A stretch of 64,000 nucleotides of DNA from Verrucomicrobiaceae bacterium (lineage in GTDB: Bacteria; Verrucomicrobiota; Verrucomicrobiia; Verrucomicrobiales; Verrucomicrobiaceae): the NCBI GenBank assembly GCA_024232965.1, contig JACKQF010000001.1, positions 1 through 64,000 on the forward strand. The letters run 5' to 3'. A program made the translations under genes and the position numbers. Of the stretch, positions 25,523 to 34,284 are shown piece by piece. Numbering within the stretch: the stretch's first letter is position 1; each line of letters begins with the position of its first letter. The notes beneath the pieces were generated by a model. That model searched no databases. It had not been told where the DNA came from and was given only the letters and a program-made list of their open reading frames with translations.

Positions 25523-26272
25523 ATGCTCATCGACTGGTTCACCGTCGCGGCTCAGGCGCTCAACTTCCTCATCCTGGTGTGGTTGATGAAGCGCTATCTT
25601 TATCAGCCGATCCTCCACGCCATCGACGCGCGGGAAAGGCGGATCGCTGACGAACTCGCCGATGCCGACAAGAAGAAGGCCGAGGCGAAGCAGGAGCGCG
25701 ATGACTTTGAGCAAAAGAACGCCGAACTCGACAAGCAACGCGCGTCCCTCCTGAGCAAGGCCACCGAAGAGGCCGCCGATGAACGTCAGCGCCTCATCAA
25801 GGCAGCCCGCAAGGACGCGGACGAACTCAGCGAGAAACGCGCCACCGCCTTGCAGCGCGAACAAAAGACGCTGCATGATGAAATCACGAGTCTCGCGAAG
25901 CAGGAGGTGTTTGCCATCGCGCGGAAGACACTGAGCGATCTCGCGGGCGCCAGCCTCGAAGAGCGCATGAGCAGCGTCTTCGCTCAGCGTATGCGTGAGC
26001 TGGATGACGAGACGAAAAGCAGTCTGGGCGAAGTCCTCTCCTCGGCACCAGCGGTGGTGCGCAGCGCGTTCGACCTTCCCGCCGAACAGCGCGAACTGAT
26101 CCAGAAGGCGATCAACGAAACTTTCTCCGCAGACATCAAACTGAGCTTCGAAACCACGCCGGATCTGGTCAGCGGCATCGAACTCTCCGCAGGCGGGCAG
26201 AAGGTGGCGTGGAGCATCGCGGACTATCTGGCCTCTCTGGAGGAAAGCGTGGAGGAACTGATCAAGGCATGA
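25523..26272 (+). CDS. atpF: N-ATPase subunit b (long form)
   Basis: A 249-residue stator subunit. One N-terminal membrane helix (about 8-25, AQALNFLILVWLMKRYLY) is followed by a long charged coiled coil rich in Lys/Glu (residues about 35-140), then a C-terminal domain of about 100 residues. N-ATPase operons lack a separate delta gene (atpH) and have this extended b subunit, as here. The stop overlaps the atpA start by ATGA. Confidence 0.92.
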   Translation: MLIDWFTVAAQALNFLILVWLMKRYLYQPILHAIDARERRIADELADADKKKAEAKQERDDFEQKNAELDKQRASLLSKATEEAADERQRLIKAARKDADELSEKRATALQREQKTLHDEITSLAKQEVFAIARKTLSDLAGASLEERMSSVFAQRMRELDDETKSSLGEVLSSAPAVVRSAFDLPAEQRELIQKAINETFSADIKLSFETTPDLVSGIELSAGGQKVAWSIADYLASLEESVEELIKA

Positions 26273-27810
26273 GCGCCACGCCCGAAACCTTGGAAAGCGT
26301 GCTCGACGGCGCCTTTGACCGCATGGGTCAGGCTCGCGAGTCCTTCGCGCCGCGGCTCGTCCTGCGCGAAGTCGGCACGATCACGACCGTATCGACCGGC
26401 ATCGCCACCGTGGCGGGGCTTCCAGGAGCGGGATATGAGGAATTGCTGGAGTTTCCCGGCGGCGTCTTCGGCATCGCCTTCAACGTGGATGAACACGAGA
26501 TCGGCGTCGTGCTGCTCGGTGACTACGCGCATCTCCATGCGGGTGATGAAGTCAAGCGCACGGGCCGCGTGATGGACGTGGCGGTGGGCGAAGGTCTGCT
26601 GGGCCGCGTCATTGATCCGCTGGGGCGTCCGCTTGATGGCAAGGGGCCTGTGGCTTCCACTGAAAGTCTGCCCATCGAGCGTCCCGCCGCTCAGATCATG
26701 GGTCGCGCGCCGGTGACCGTGCCGTTGCAGACCGGGCTTAAAGTGATCGATGCGCTCATCCCCATAGGGCGCGGTCAACGCGAGTTGATTCTCGGCGATC
26801 GTCAGACCGGCAAAACCGCCATCGCCATCGATACCATCTTGAATCAACGCGGCAAGGACATGCTCTGCGTGTATTGCGTCATCGGTCAACGCGCATCGGC
26901 GGTAGCGAAAGCCGTGGCCGTTTTGAGCGAGAAAGGCGCGATGGAATATACCGTCGTCGTGGTGACGGAGGGCAATGATCCACCCGGTCTCGAATACATC
27001 GCGCCGTATGCCGCGACGAGCATCGCCGAGCACTTCATGGAAGCCGGACGCGATGTGCTGATCGTCTATGACGACCTCACGCAGCACGCACGCGCCTATC
27101 GCGAACTGTCGCTGCTGCTCCGCCGACCACCGGGACGCGAGGCCTTTCCAGGCGACATCTTTTACATCCACTCGCGTCTGCTTGAGCGCGCCACGCATCT
27201 CAGTGAGGAGCGCGGCGGCGGCTCGCTCACCGCGCTTCCGATCATCGAGACCGAAGCGCAAAACATCTCCGCCTACATTCCGACGAACCTGATCTCCATC
27301 ACCGATGGGCAGATCTATCTCTCGCCCGAACTCTTCGAACTCGGGGTGCTGCCCGCCGTCGATGTCGGCAAGTCGGTGTCACGCGTCGGCGGCAAGGCCC
27401 AGCGCAACGCTTACCGCGCTGTCGCGGGCGATTTGAAGCTCGCCTATGCGCAGTTTGAGGAACTCGAAACCTTCGCCCGCTTCGGAGCGCGACTGGACGA
27501 AGACACGCGCAAAACCATCGAGCATGGCCGTCGCATCCGCGCCTGTTTGAACCAGCCAGAATACTCGCCCGTGGCCGTGCCTGCGCAGATCGCCATCCTG
27601 CTCACCCTGACCGCGAAACTCTTCGACACCGTGCCGCTCAATCAAATGAAGGCCGCCGAACAAGCGGTGCTCGAAGCCGCACAAGACATCCCCGCCGAGA
27701 TCGTCGCCCGCTTCGAAACCGCCGACAAACTCAGCGACGAAGATCGCCAGTCCATCATCGATCTCGCCACGAAGGCGCTGGAGCCTTTTCAACCCGAGGG
27801 CAAGTCATGA
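26269..27810 (+). CDS. atpA: N-ATPase alpha subunit
   Basis: A 513-residue F1 subunit. The beta-barrel domain (about 25-95) is followed by the nucleotide-binding domain with Walker A GDRQTGKTA, VYCVIGQRASAVAKAV, the Walker B strand DVLIVYDDLTQHA and the Arg-containing SVSRVGGKAQ, then the helical C-terminal domain. It is an alpha, not a beta, subunit: it has the alpha Walker A form (GDRQTGKT rather than GGAGVGKT). It needs a beta partner, which is not encoded in this operon. Confidence 0.95.
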   Translation: MSATPETLESVLDGAFDRMGQARESFAPRLVLREVGTITTVSTGIATVAGLPGAGYEELLEFPGGVFGIAFNVDEHEIGVVLLGDYAHLHAGDEVKRTGRVMDVAVGEGLLGRVIDPLGRPLDGKGPVASTESLPIERPAAQIMGRAPVTVPLQTGLKVIDALIPIGRGQRELILGDRQTGKTAIAIDTILNQRGKDMLCVYCVIGQRASAVAKAVAVLSEKGAMEYTVVVVTEGNDPPGLEYIAPYAATSIAEHFMEAGRDVLIVYDDLTQHARAYRELSLLLRRPPGREAFPGDIFYIHSRLLERATHLSEERGGGSLTALPIIETEAQNISAYIPTNLISITDGQIYLSPELFELGVLPAVDVGKSVSRVGGKAQRNAYRAVAGDLKLAYAQFEELETFARFGARLDEDTRKTIEHGRRIRACLNQPEYSPVAVPAQIAILLTLTAKLFDTVPLNQMKAAEQAVLEAAQDIPAEIVARFETADKLSDEDRQSIIDLATKALEPFQPEGKS

Positions 27811-28691
27811 GCGACACCACCGCGAGCCTGCAACGCCAGATTCAAAGCGCGGGTGATCTGCAATCCGTCGTGCGCACCATGAAGGCGCTCGCCGCTTCGA
27901 GCATCGGTCAATACGAGCACTCCGTCCGCGCTCTGGTGGACTACGACCGTGCCGTGGAATTGGGCTTGAGCGCCTGGCTTCGTGCCAACGGATCGTCGGC
28001 GGGTTTGCTGAATCACACGCCGCCTCGCGAGGAAGAAACGGTCGGCGCCATCGTCTTTGGCTCGGATCAGGGGCTGGTCGGGCAGTTCAACGATGTCGTC
28101 GCCGACTTCGCCATCAAGAAGCTCGCCGACTTGCCCGGCAAAGCGCGGGTCTGGGCCGTCGGTGAGCGCGTCCATGCGCGCATGGCCGACGCCGGCTTGA
28201 AGCCCATCGGACTTTTCAAAGTGCCGAGCTCCGTGAAGGCCATCACACCGCTGGTGGGCCAGATTCAGCTCGAAAGCGAAAGCCATCGCGTGAGCGGCGA
28301 ATACACCAGCCTCTACGTCTTTCACAATCGCCCGCAGACCGGCGCCGTCTATGAACCCGCGAGCCAGCGCCTGCTCCCTCTCGATGCCGCATGGGCACAC
28401 CGACTGACCCAGATCGATTGGCCCACGAAAAGTCTCCCCGAAGTCATGGGCGACGGCACCACCGCCCTCCGCGCCCTGATTCGCGAGTATCTCTTCATCT
28501 CCCTCTTCCGCGCCTGCGCCGAATCCCTCGCCAGCGAAAACGCCAGCCGCCTTGCCGCCATGCAACGCGCCGAAAAGAACATCGACGAATTGATGGAAAC
28601 CCTGCACCGAAACTTCCATCGGTTGCGCCAGAGTTCGATTGATGAAGCACTCTTCGATGTCGTCTCGGGCTTTGAATCTCTCACCAAGTGA
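27807..28691 (+). CDS. atpG: N-ATPase gamma subunit
   Basis: A 294-residue central shaft subunit. The N-terminal helix (SLQRQIQSAGDLQSVVRTMK ALAASS) and the C-terminal helix (SENASRLAAMQRAEKNIDEL) are the usual coiled-coil pair. The middle has the gamma-type sheet segment VGAIVFGSDQGLVGQFND. It starts in an ATGA overlap with atpA and is the last gene of the operon; its stop is 2 bases from the stop of the convergent gene, so there is no room for an intergenic terminator. Confidence 0.92.
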   Translation: MSDTTASLQRQIQSAGDLQSVVRTMKALAASSIGQYEHSVRALVDYDRAVELGLSAWLRANGSSAGLLNHTPPREEETVGAIVFGSDQGLVGQFNDVVADFAIKKLADLPGKARVWAVGERVHARMADAGLKPIGLFKVPSSVKAITPLVGQIQLESESHRVSGEYTSLYVFHNRPQTGAVYEPASQRLLPLDAAWAHRLTQIDWPTKSLPEVMGDGTTALRALIREYLFISLFRACAESLASENASRLAAMQRAEKNIDELMETLHRNFHRLRQSSIDEALFDVVSGFESLTK

Positions 28692-28693
28692 GA

Positions 28694-29944
28694 TCACTTG
28701 ATAGCGCTGCCTTTGATGGCGAAGAGCTTTGATTGGGTGCGAATGATGAGTCTCCCTGCGGCAATGGCAGGGGGGCTGCGGCAGATGTCGCCGAGTTTGG
28801 TATGGCCTAGTTGCTTGAACTCTGGCGCGGCGGCGATGGCGTGAAGCGTGCCATTTGAATCGACGCAAAAGATCGAGGCACCGTCGCTGACGGGGGAGCC
28901 AAAGGTCTGACCCTCAGTGTCGACGCGCTCCCTCCAGAGGGATTCGCCGGTGGCGGGTTTCACACAGGTGACCAGTCCGCCGTCGTCCCAAAGGTAGAGC
29001 AGATCGTGAACGACGATGACGCTGGGGATGTGGGGCACGGACTTTTCGATGCGCCAGACTTCTTCAAACTTCCCGCCTCCATTGAGACGGACCGCGACGC
29101 ACTGCTTGGGATTGTTGGCGAACCCACAGGTGCCAATGATTAGATCTCTCCAAACGATGGGGGATGAGATGGCGCGTTCGTTGACCTCTTGCGGGAAGGT
29201 GGAGAGCTCAGCGACGACCTGGCCGCTCTTCGGATCAATGGCGGTAAACCCATGAGTCCAGTTGGTGAAGACGAGTAGGGGTTCCTGTGTCTTGGGATGT
29301 GCATAAATAACGGGGGTAGAGTAGCTGATGCGGGCGCTTTTGCGCGGTGTCTGCCATGCGATTTTTCCGGAGTTGCGATCCAATGCGACGAGGAAACCGT
29401 TTTCATTTTCCTGGTCGTTGTTCAGCACAACCAGATCACCAAACACCATGGGAGAGGCACCGAACCCGTGACCGCCGACGACAGTCCCCAGATCGGTCAT
29501 CCAAAGTTCTTTGCCTTCGTGAGTGTAGGCGGCAAGTGAGAGCGCGCCTTTGGTGGCCCAAGTAAAGTAGACCGCATTGGCATCGACGGCCGGGGTGGTG
29601 GATGCGGGGCTGTTGAAGCGATGGCCTTTGAATTTTCCAGCCTCGACCTTGTGTTGCCAGAGGGGCTTGCCAGTGGTGAGGTCGATGCCCATCGGGACAC
29701 GGGTCCCCGTTTTCTCATCGCCACAGAGAACAAACAACCGATCACCCCAGACTACGGGCGAGCCGTGACCGATAGCCGGCAGGTCGATCTTCCAGGCGAA
29801 GTCTGCTTCGCCGGCCTGGACGGGAAACTTTGCGATCTCGTTGACACCAGAACCGTTCTCACCACGAAAACGCGTCCAATTATCGGCGAAGGTTGGCGAG
29901 GCTGCACTGAGCAGAGCGAGAAGGAAAAGTCGCTGGAGAAACAT
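28694..29944 (-). CDS. Secreted PQQ-like beta-propeller repeat protein
   Basis: A 416-residue exported protein, with a signal peptide at about 1-20 ending SPTFA. The sequence is made of PQQ-type propeller blades, with phrases such as GDRLFVLCGDEKTG, GIDLTTGKPLWQHKV, ALDRNSGKIAWQTPR and KPATGESLWRERV, each carrying the blade-closing Gly/Trp. WTRFRGENGSG at the mature N-terminus is typical of the Planctomycetota/Verrucomicrobiota group of BamB-like propellers. No Tyr/Trp quinone-binding site was found, so enzymatic activity is not claimed. It is convergent with the ATPase operon. Confidence 0.88.
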   Translation of the reverse strand: MFLQRLFLLALLSAASPTFADNWTRFRGENGSGVNEIAKFPVQAGEADFAWKIDLPAIGHGSPVVWGDRLFVLCGDEKTGTRVPMGIDLTTGKPLWQHKVEAGKFKGHRFNSPASTTPAVDANAVYFTWATKGALSLAAYTHEGKELWMTDLGTVVGGHGFGASPMVFGDLVVLNNDQENENGFLVALDRNSGKIAWQTPRKSARISYSTPVIYAHPKTQEPLLVFTNWTHGFTAIDPKSGQVVAELSTFPQEVNERAISSPIVWRDLIIGTCGFANNPKQCVAVRLNGGGKFEEVWRIEKSVPHIPSVIVVHDLLYLWDDGGLVTCVKPATGESLWRERVDTEGQTFGSPVSDGASIFCVDSNGTLHAIAAAPEFKQLGHTKLGDICRSPPAIAAGRLIIRTQSKLFAIKGSAIK

Positions 29945-30074
29945 CGCTGTTTAACACGGCGACGAGGTGGATTGTTTCAAAGAGAACGATGTGGCTTTTG
30001 CTGACTCGTCGCTGTGGGGGCGGAAGGGCGGGCAAGTTTAGACATGCTGGTGACCTGTGCAGCGGCAAATTGGA

Positions 30075-30560
30075 TCACAAGCATGACCAATCGGAGAAGA
30101 CCACCGCTTGCCCGCGCCGGATGCCTGACTGGTCTCGAAGAGTCCACACGGTAGCCCGGTGGATCTTGAAGCGGTTGCCTATGGTAGAAATACGGATGCC
30201 AGCATAGTCATCGATGAAACCATCGGCTGTGACTCGCGCAAGCATCTCGGCGCGTTCCTCGCGGCGAATCGGCTCTGCGGTGAGTCGCGAGGGCATGGAG
30301 GTAAAGGCGGCCCAGTCTGCTTCCCAGAGTTCCAGTGCGCGTCGGTTTCCATAGTTCAGCACGGGGTCATCTTCGAGCCCGTGGGAAGCGATCACGACAT
30401 CTGCGTTCCAGAATGCCGCGCAGAGTTTGTCGCCTTCGAGTTCTGCCCAACTCGGATCTCCGAGCGCCATTCCGGTCACGCTCAGATAGCTGTCACGCAG
30501 AAGGCGACAGTGGCTGGCGATGGTGTCGTTGCAGGCAAAAGGGGGCGGCGTCTCGGTCAT
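30075..30560 (-). CDS. MEKHLA domain protein
   Basis: A 161-residue soluble protein matching the MEKHLA domain over its whole length: HCRLLRDSYLSVTGMAL, ASHGLEDDPVLNYGNRRALE, MPSRLTAEPIRREERAEML, GFIDDYAGIRIS and the end AVVFSDW. The domain is PAS-like and occurs in plant HD-ZIP III regulators and as free-standing bacterial proteins whose function is not established; sensing of a small ligand is a guess. It lies alone on the minus strand downstream of an SDR gene. Confidence 0.88.
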   Translation of the reverse strand: MTETPPPFACNDTIASHCRLLRDSYLSVTGMALGDPSWAELEGDKLCAAFWNADVVIASHGLEDDPVLNYGNRRALELWEADWAAFTSMPSRLTAEPIRREERAEMLARVTADGFIDDYAGIRISTIGNRFKIHRATVWTLRDQSGIRRGQAVVFSDWSCL

Positions 30561-30713
30561 CGCGGGCTATCATGGGCAAGGACTGGAACTTGCCAAGTTC
30601 CTTCTGTGACAGTTCCTCATATTGGGGTGCCCATCTCGGATTCAGGGGATTTTTTTTCAACGGACCGATTGGATGGGGCACATTGCAACTCTTGGTGCTT
30701 TCGTCGGTGGAAA

Positions 30714-31472
30714 TCACGAATGCATCACCTGACCGCCGTCAATGTTGATCGTCTGGCCGGTGATATTCTTGGCGTGATCGGAGGCGAGGAAGGCCGCCAT
30801 GGCAGCATATTCCTCCGGCATCTGCCAGCGGCCAAGGTGGGAGACTTTCTTGATTTTCTCGGCGGCCCAATCGTCGAAACTTTGGCGTTGGGATTCGGAC
30901 AGCTTCGCCTGTCCGGCTGCCCAGATGGAATGGTTGAGATCGGTCTTCACCATGCCGGGAGCCATTGCGTTGACCCGGATGTTGTGCGGGCCGAGATCCT
31001 TTGCCGCGCATTGGGTGAAGTTGATCAGCGCTGCTTTTGATGCGCTGTAGGGTGGGTCCGTCTGCGATCCCATCTGACCGGCGACGGACACCAGGAACAG
31101 CATTGATCCGGCTCCGCGTTCGATGAGTTTTGGTGCCACCGCGTGAGCAACGTTTACGGCTCCGACGAGGTTGACCTCCAGCACGCGCATCCAGTCGCTA
31201 GGCTCTAGATTCCAGAACGGAAACCCAAATTTGCCTGAACCGATCCCAACGGAAAAGATCACGTGATCGACGGCTGGTATCTTCGCGACAAAGGATTGCA
31301 CTTGATCGTAGTCCGTCACATCACCCTTGGTGATATCGAGGGTAGGGGAACTGGCCCGATCAAAGCCTTGAACGCTGCAGCCCTCAGCCACAAAGCCCTC
31401 TGCGATTGAACGACCGATGCCATTTGCTGCACCGAAAACCAAAACTGACTGCCCCTGAAGATTGAGATCCAT
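30714..31472 (-). CDS. SDR family NAD(P)-dependent oxidoreductase
   Basis: A 252-residue classical short-chain dehydrogenase: cofactor motif VFGAANGIGRSIAEGF, an active-site Ser region (LFLVSVAGQMGS), catalytic YSASKAAL, and a C-terminus ending NITGQTINIDGGQVMHS. The Asn of the family NAG motif is replaced (IFSVGIGSGKFG), which is somewhat divergent. It is divergently transcribed from a CtBP-type dehydrogenase with 123 bases between starts, so a shared control region is likely. The substrate is unknown, perhaps a sugar acid or polyol, given the neighbours. Confidence 0.9.
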   Translation of the reverse strand: MDLNLQGQSVLVFGAANGIGRSIAEGFVAEGCSVQGFDRASSPTLDITKGDVTDYDQVQSFVAKIPAVDHVIFSVGIGSGKFGFPFWNLEPSDWMRVLEVNLVGAVNVAHAVAPKLIERGAGSMLFLVSVAGQMGSQTDPPYSASKAALINFTQCAAKDLGPHNIRVNAMAPGMVKTDLNHSIWAAGQAKLSESQRQSFDDWAAEKIKKVSHLGRWQMPEEYAAMAAFLASDHAKNITGQTINIDGGQVMHS

Positions 31473-31595
31473 GGCGGATTATGGCGTGGTTTTCCTGAAT
31501 GCAACACCGGGCTCTGCGAGATCCAACGGTCGTAAAAGGCTGAGAGACATCGTTTTGTTGCCGCGTTTCACTGGTCTGACCACTCCAAAAAAACC

Positions 31596-32573
31596 ATGTC
31601 CGCTGCTGCTCCACTCATTGCCATTATCGACTGGGCGAGTTCACCCCAAGGTGATGCTGACTCCTCCATCGAACGATCCATCATAGGCGATGCAGCTGTG
31701 GTGAAACGCTGGTTGTGTGAAAGCGATGCCGACTTTGACGAGGAGATTTGCTCTGCCAGTGCCATGATCGTTTGGCACAATGCGCCGATCCGGGCTGCTG
31801 GAATCGCTCGGCTTAAGAACTGTCGGGCCATCATTCGCAACGGAGTCGGCTTTGACTCCGTGGATGTGTCCGCTGCGCGCCAGCACGACATCGCCGTCTG
31901 TAACGTGCCCGACTACGGCACCGAGGAAGTGGCGGATCACGCCATCGCGTTGGCGATGGCGCTTTGTCGGCAGCTCTTTCCTCTAGACGCTGAGGCGAAG
32001 CAACTGGGCTGGCAAATCCGCACGGCTCCTCGTTTGCGCCGTTTGCGCGAGCTGACTTTTGGCATCGTCGGGCTCGGTCGCATCGGAACAGCGACGGCGC
32101 TGCGGGCGAAGGCACTGGGCTTCAATGTGATCTTCCACGACCCCTATCTGCCCAACGGCGCCGACAAGGCCCTGGGCGTCCAGCGTGTCGCAACGCTGGA
32201 GGAACTGCTGCCGCAGTGCGATGTGCTGTCCCTGCATTGTCCCCTGAATGAAGAGACACATCACTTGATCGCTGAACGCGAGTTGGCAATGCTGCGTCCG
32301 TCCGCCTTTGTCATCAATACGGCGCGTGGCGGCATCATCAAGAAGGCTGCGATCTTGGCAGCACTGCGGGCAGGGTCACTTGCAGGTGCGGGACTCGATG
32401 TTGTCGAGGACGAGCCACTGCGCAGCGTCGAAGAGGCCGCGACCCCAAACCTGATCGTTACCTGCCACGCGGCCTTTTGCAGCGTGGAATCCAAAATCGA
32501 AATGCGCTCAACCTCTGCCAAAATCGCCCTTGCTGCGGTTGCTGGTGGGGCGCTTGAGAATGTCGTGAATTGA
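31596..32573 (+). CDS. C-terminal-binding-protein-type D-2-hydroxyacid dehydrogenase
   Basis: A 325-residue NAD-dependent dehydrogenase of the CtBP/phosphoglycerate dehydrogenase superfamily. It shows IIRNGVGFDSVDVSAARQH, VCNVPDYGTEEVADHAIAL (a CtBP-like block), Rossmann motif GIVGLGRIGTATA, catalytic Arg in NTARGGIIKKAA, Glu in DVVEDEPLR and His in TCHAAFCS. It heads a plus-strand run with an SDR enzyme, a FadR-type regulator and a CocE hydrolase, suggesting a small catabolic cluster for hydroxy acids or sugar derivatives; the substrate is not identifiable. Confidence 0.9.
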   Translation: MSAAAPLIAIIDWASSPQGDADSSIERSIIGDAAVVKRWLCESDADFDEEICSASAMIVWHNAPIRAAGIARLKNCRAIIRNGVGFDSVDVSAARQHDIAVCNVPDYGTEEVADHAIALAMALCRQLFPLDAEAKQLGWQIRTAPRLRRLRELTFGIVGLGRIGTATALRAKALGFNVIFHDPYLPNGADKALGVQRVATLEELLPQCDVLSLHCPLNEETHHLIAERELAMLRPSAFVINTARGGIIKKAAILAALRAGSLAGAGLDVVEDEPLRSVEEAATPNLIVTCHAAFCSVESKIEMRSTSAKIALAAVAGGALENVVN

Positions 32574-32637
32574 CCTCCTTGGCGCCTGTGTCTGACTGTA
32601 AGAACCCGAAATCACCCTCGTAAGCATCCAACTTCTC

Positions 32638-33390
32638 ATGAATCAAATCGACCTACAGAATCGCTGCGCTATAGTCACCGGCGGTGCCCGTGGCATTGGT
32701 CGCTCCATCGCGGAACGACTGCTCGCCTCAGGTGCCAAAGTCTCGCTCTGGGACGTCGATGCAGCTGCGCTAGAGCAGGCATCCAATGAACTCGCCGCTA
32801 CAGGCACGGTGCACACCGCCACGGTGGATCTCGCCGATTGCGACTCCGTGAAAGCAGCGGCGGATGCGACGGCTGCTGCCCTGGGGAAGCTAGATATTCT
32901 CGTCAACAATGCAGGTATCACCGGAGGCAATGCGAAGACCTGGGAACTGGATCCTGCGGACTGGCGTCGCGTGATGGATGTGAACCTGAATGGTCCCTTT
33001 TACTGCTGTCATGCAGTGGTGCCGCATCTGCTCAAAAACGGCTATGGTCGCATCGTGAACATTGCCTCCATCGCTGGAAAGGAGGGGAATCCCAACGCAG
33101 CGCATTACAGCGCCTCCAAGGCCGCTGTCATCGCGCTGACCAAATCGCTGGGCAAGGAATTGGCCACGTCAAATATCTCCGTGAATGCCGTGACTCCAGC
33201 GGTGATCGCGACTGACATCCTCCAGCAAATGACGCAGGCTCACATCGACTACATGCTGTCAAAAATTCCCATGGGGCGCTTCGGGAAAAAAGAAGAGGCT
33301 GCGGCCTTGGTCGCGTGGCTTTGTTCGGAGGATTGCTCCTTCACGACCGGGGCGGTCTTTGATCTCTCCGGCGGGCGCGCGACCTACTGA
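32638..33390 (+). CDS. SDR family oxidoreductase (3-oxoacyl-ACP reductase-like)
   Basis: A 250-residue classical SDR: VTGGARGIGRSIAERLL for NAD(P) binding, DILVNNAGITGG with the structural NAG, GRIVNIASIAGKEG with the active-site Ser, HYSASKAAVIALTKSLG with catalytic Tyr and Lys, and a C-terminus around FTTGAVFDLSGGRATY. Resemblance is to FabG and sugar-acid dehydrogenases. It lies 64 bases after the CtBP-like gene on the same strand. Its stop is followed immediately by a dispersed repeat sequence. Confidence 0.92.
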   Translation: MNQIDLQNRCAIVTGGARGIGRSIAERLLASGAKVSLWDVDAAALEQASNELAATGTVHTATVDLADCDSVKAAADATAAALGKLDILVNNAGITGGNAKTWELDPADWRRVMDVNLNGPFYCCHAVVPHLLKNGYGRIVNIASIAGKEGNPNAAHYSASKAAVIALTKSLGKELATSNISVNAVTPAVIATDILQQMTQAHIDYMLSKIPMGRFGKKEEAAALVAWLCSEDCSFTTGAVFDLSGGRATY

Positions 33391-33427
33391 GGAGTGCTGG
33401 AGTTGGGGAGCATTGGAGTGGTGATAA
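33391..33427 (+). repeat. Dispersed GGAGTG-rich repeat fragment
   Basis: The sequence directly after the SDR stop reads GGAGTGCTGGAG, then ATTGGAGTGGTG. Both pieces match the arms of the palindromic element at 59396-59520, including GGAGTGCTGGAG exactly. It looks like one end of the same repeat family. Confidence 0.55.
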
Positions 33428-33442
33428 CTGATCTCTGAGAAC

Positions 33443-33547
33443 ATGAATGCCGAACGACGAAACAACTACGTTCCGAAACGCTCGCGAGCCAGCGCTGAGC
33501 TTCTCGATGACCAGGCACTCCAAGTAGCCAATCAGCTCCTGCGCTAA
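33443..33547 (+). pseudogene. Possible remnant of a small four-helix-bundle-like gene
   Basis: A 34-codon frame starting MNAERRNNYVPKRSR and ending QVANQLLR. The opening resembles repeat-derived N-termini of four-helix-bundle (S23-like) intergenic genes, and the last residues resemble their conserved ANQLLRSG segment, but the frame stops there. The similarity is short and may be chance. It lies next to the GGAGTG repeat, the kind of setting where such genes occur. Confidence 0.25.
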
Positions 33548-33570
33548 AGACTCCGCCACTCCCGGTTCCC

Positions 33571-34281
33571 ATGAGCATCTCCACCCTCCCACGTCCCACT
33601 TCCCTGGTCGAAGGCGTCTGCCAGCAGCTCGCCGATCTCATTCGTGAACCATCGTCCGACGAGGAGCGCTGGTTGCCTGGAGAGCGGTCGTTGGCGGAGC
33701 AACTCGGCGTCAGTCGGACCGTCGTTCGCGAGGCTACGAAGCGCCTGGAGCAGCAAGGAATGCTGGAGATTCAGCACGGGGCAGGCATCAAGGTCGTGGA
33801 CAAACTTCATCGCCCATTGATTGGATCGCTTTCGATCCTGATCCCCAAAGAGACCGAACGGCTACGCCAGCTCAATGAGGCCAGATTGGCCATCGAACCT
33901 GAGTGTGCAAGACTGGCAGCCACCCGAGCCACGGCCTCGCAGATCAAGGCGTTATGGGCCCTGCACCGCAAGCTGGTCGAGGCAACAGACAATGATGCAG
34001 CCATCGAAATTGATTTGGCCTTTCATCGAGCTCTCGCGCAGACCAGTGGCAACTTGATCTTCCGGCTCATCCTGGATTCACTGGCAGAAATCGGGCTCGC
34101 AAGCCGCCGTCGGACGATTGGTCGCGTCGGGAAGAACGCCGCAATCGCGCAGCACGCCACCATTTTGGGCGCCGTCGAAAAGCACGACGCAGAGGCTGCT
34201 GAGGCCGCCATGCGCCATCACATCCTTTCCGCTGGCGAAGATATGCAACTCGAACCTATCCGTCCCCAGAGATCCAAATAA
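33571..34281 (+). CDS. GntR/FadR-family transcriptional regulator
   Basis: A 236-residue regulator. The N-terminal winged helix-turn-helix (about 30-75, RSLAEQLGVSRTVVREATKR then QQGMLEIQHGAGIKVVD) is followed by an FCD ligand domain (LNEARLAIEPECARLAA, EIDLAFHRALAQTSGN, HATILGAVEKHDAEAAEAAM), whose Asp and His residues normally hold a metal that binds a carboxylate ligand. It stands between the dehydrogenase pair and the CocE hydrolase and probably controls them in response to an organic acid. Confidence 0.92.
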   Translation: MSISTLPRPTSLVEGVCQQLADLIREPSSDEERWLPGERSLAEQLGVSRTVVREATKRLEQQGMLEIQHGAGIKVVDKLHRPLIGSLSILIPKETERLRQLNEARLAIEPECARLAATRATASQIKALWALHRKLVEATDNDAAIEIDLAFHRALAQTSGNLIFRLILDSLAEIGLASRRRTIGRVGKNAAIAQHATILGAVEKHDAEAAEAAMRHHILSAGEDMQLEPIRPQRSK

Positions 34282-34284
34282 CCC

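Noticed and set aside
30600..30713. T8 run near 30650 as an intrinsic terminator of the minus-strand SDR gene
   Set aside because: The run reads as A8 on the gene's strand and no stable stem with a following T-run was found in the right orientation.
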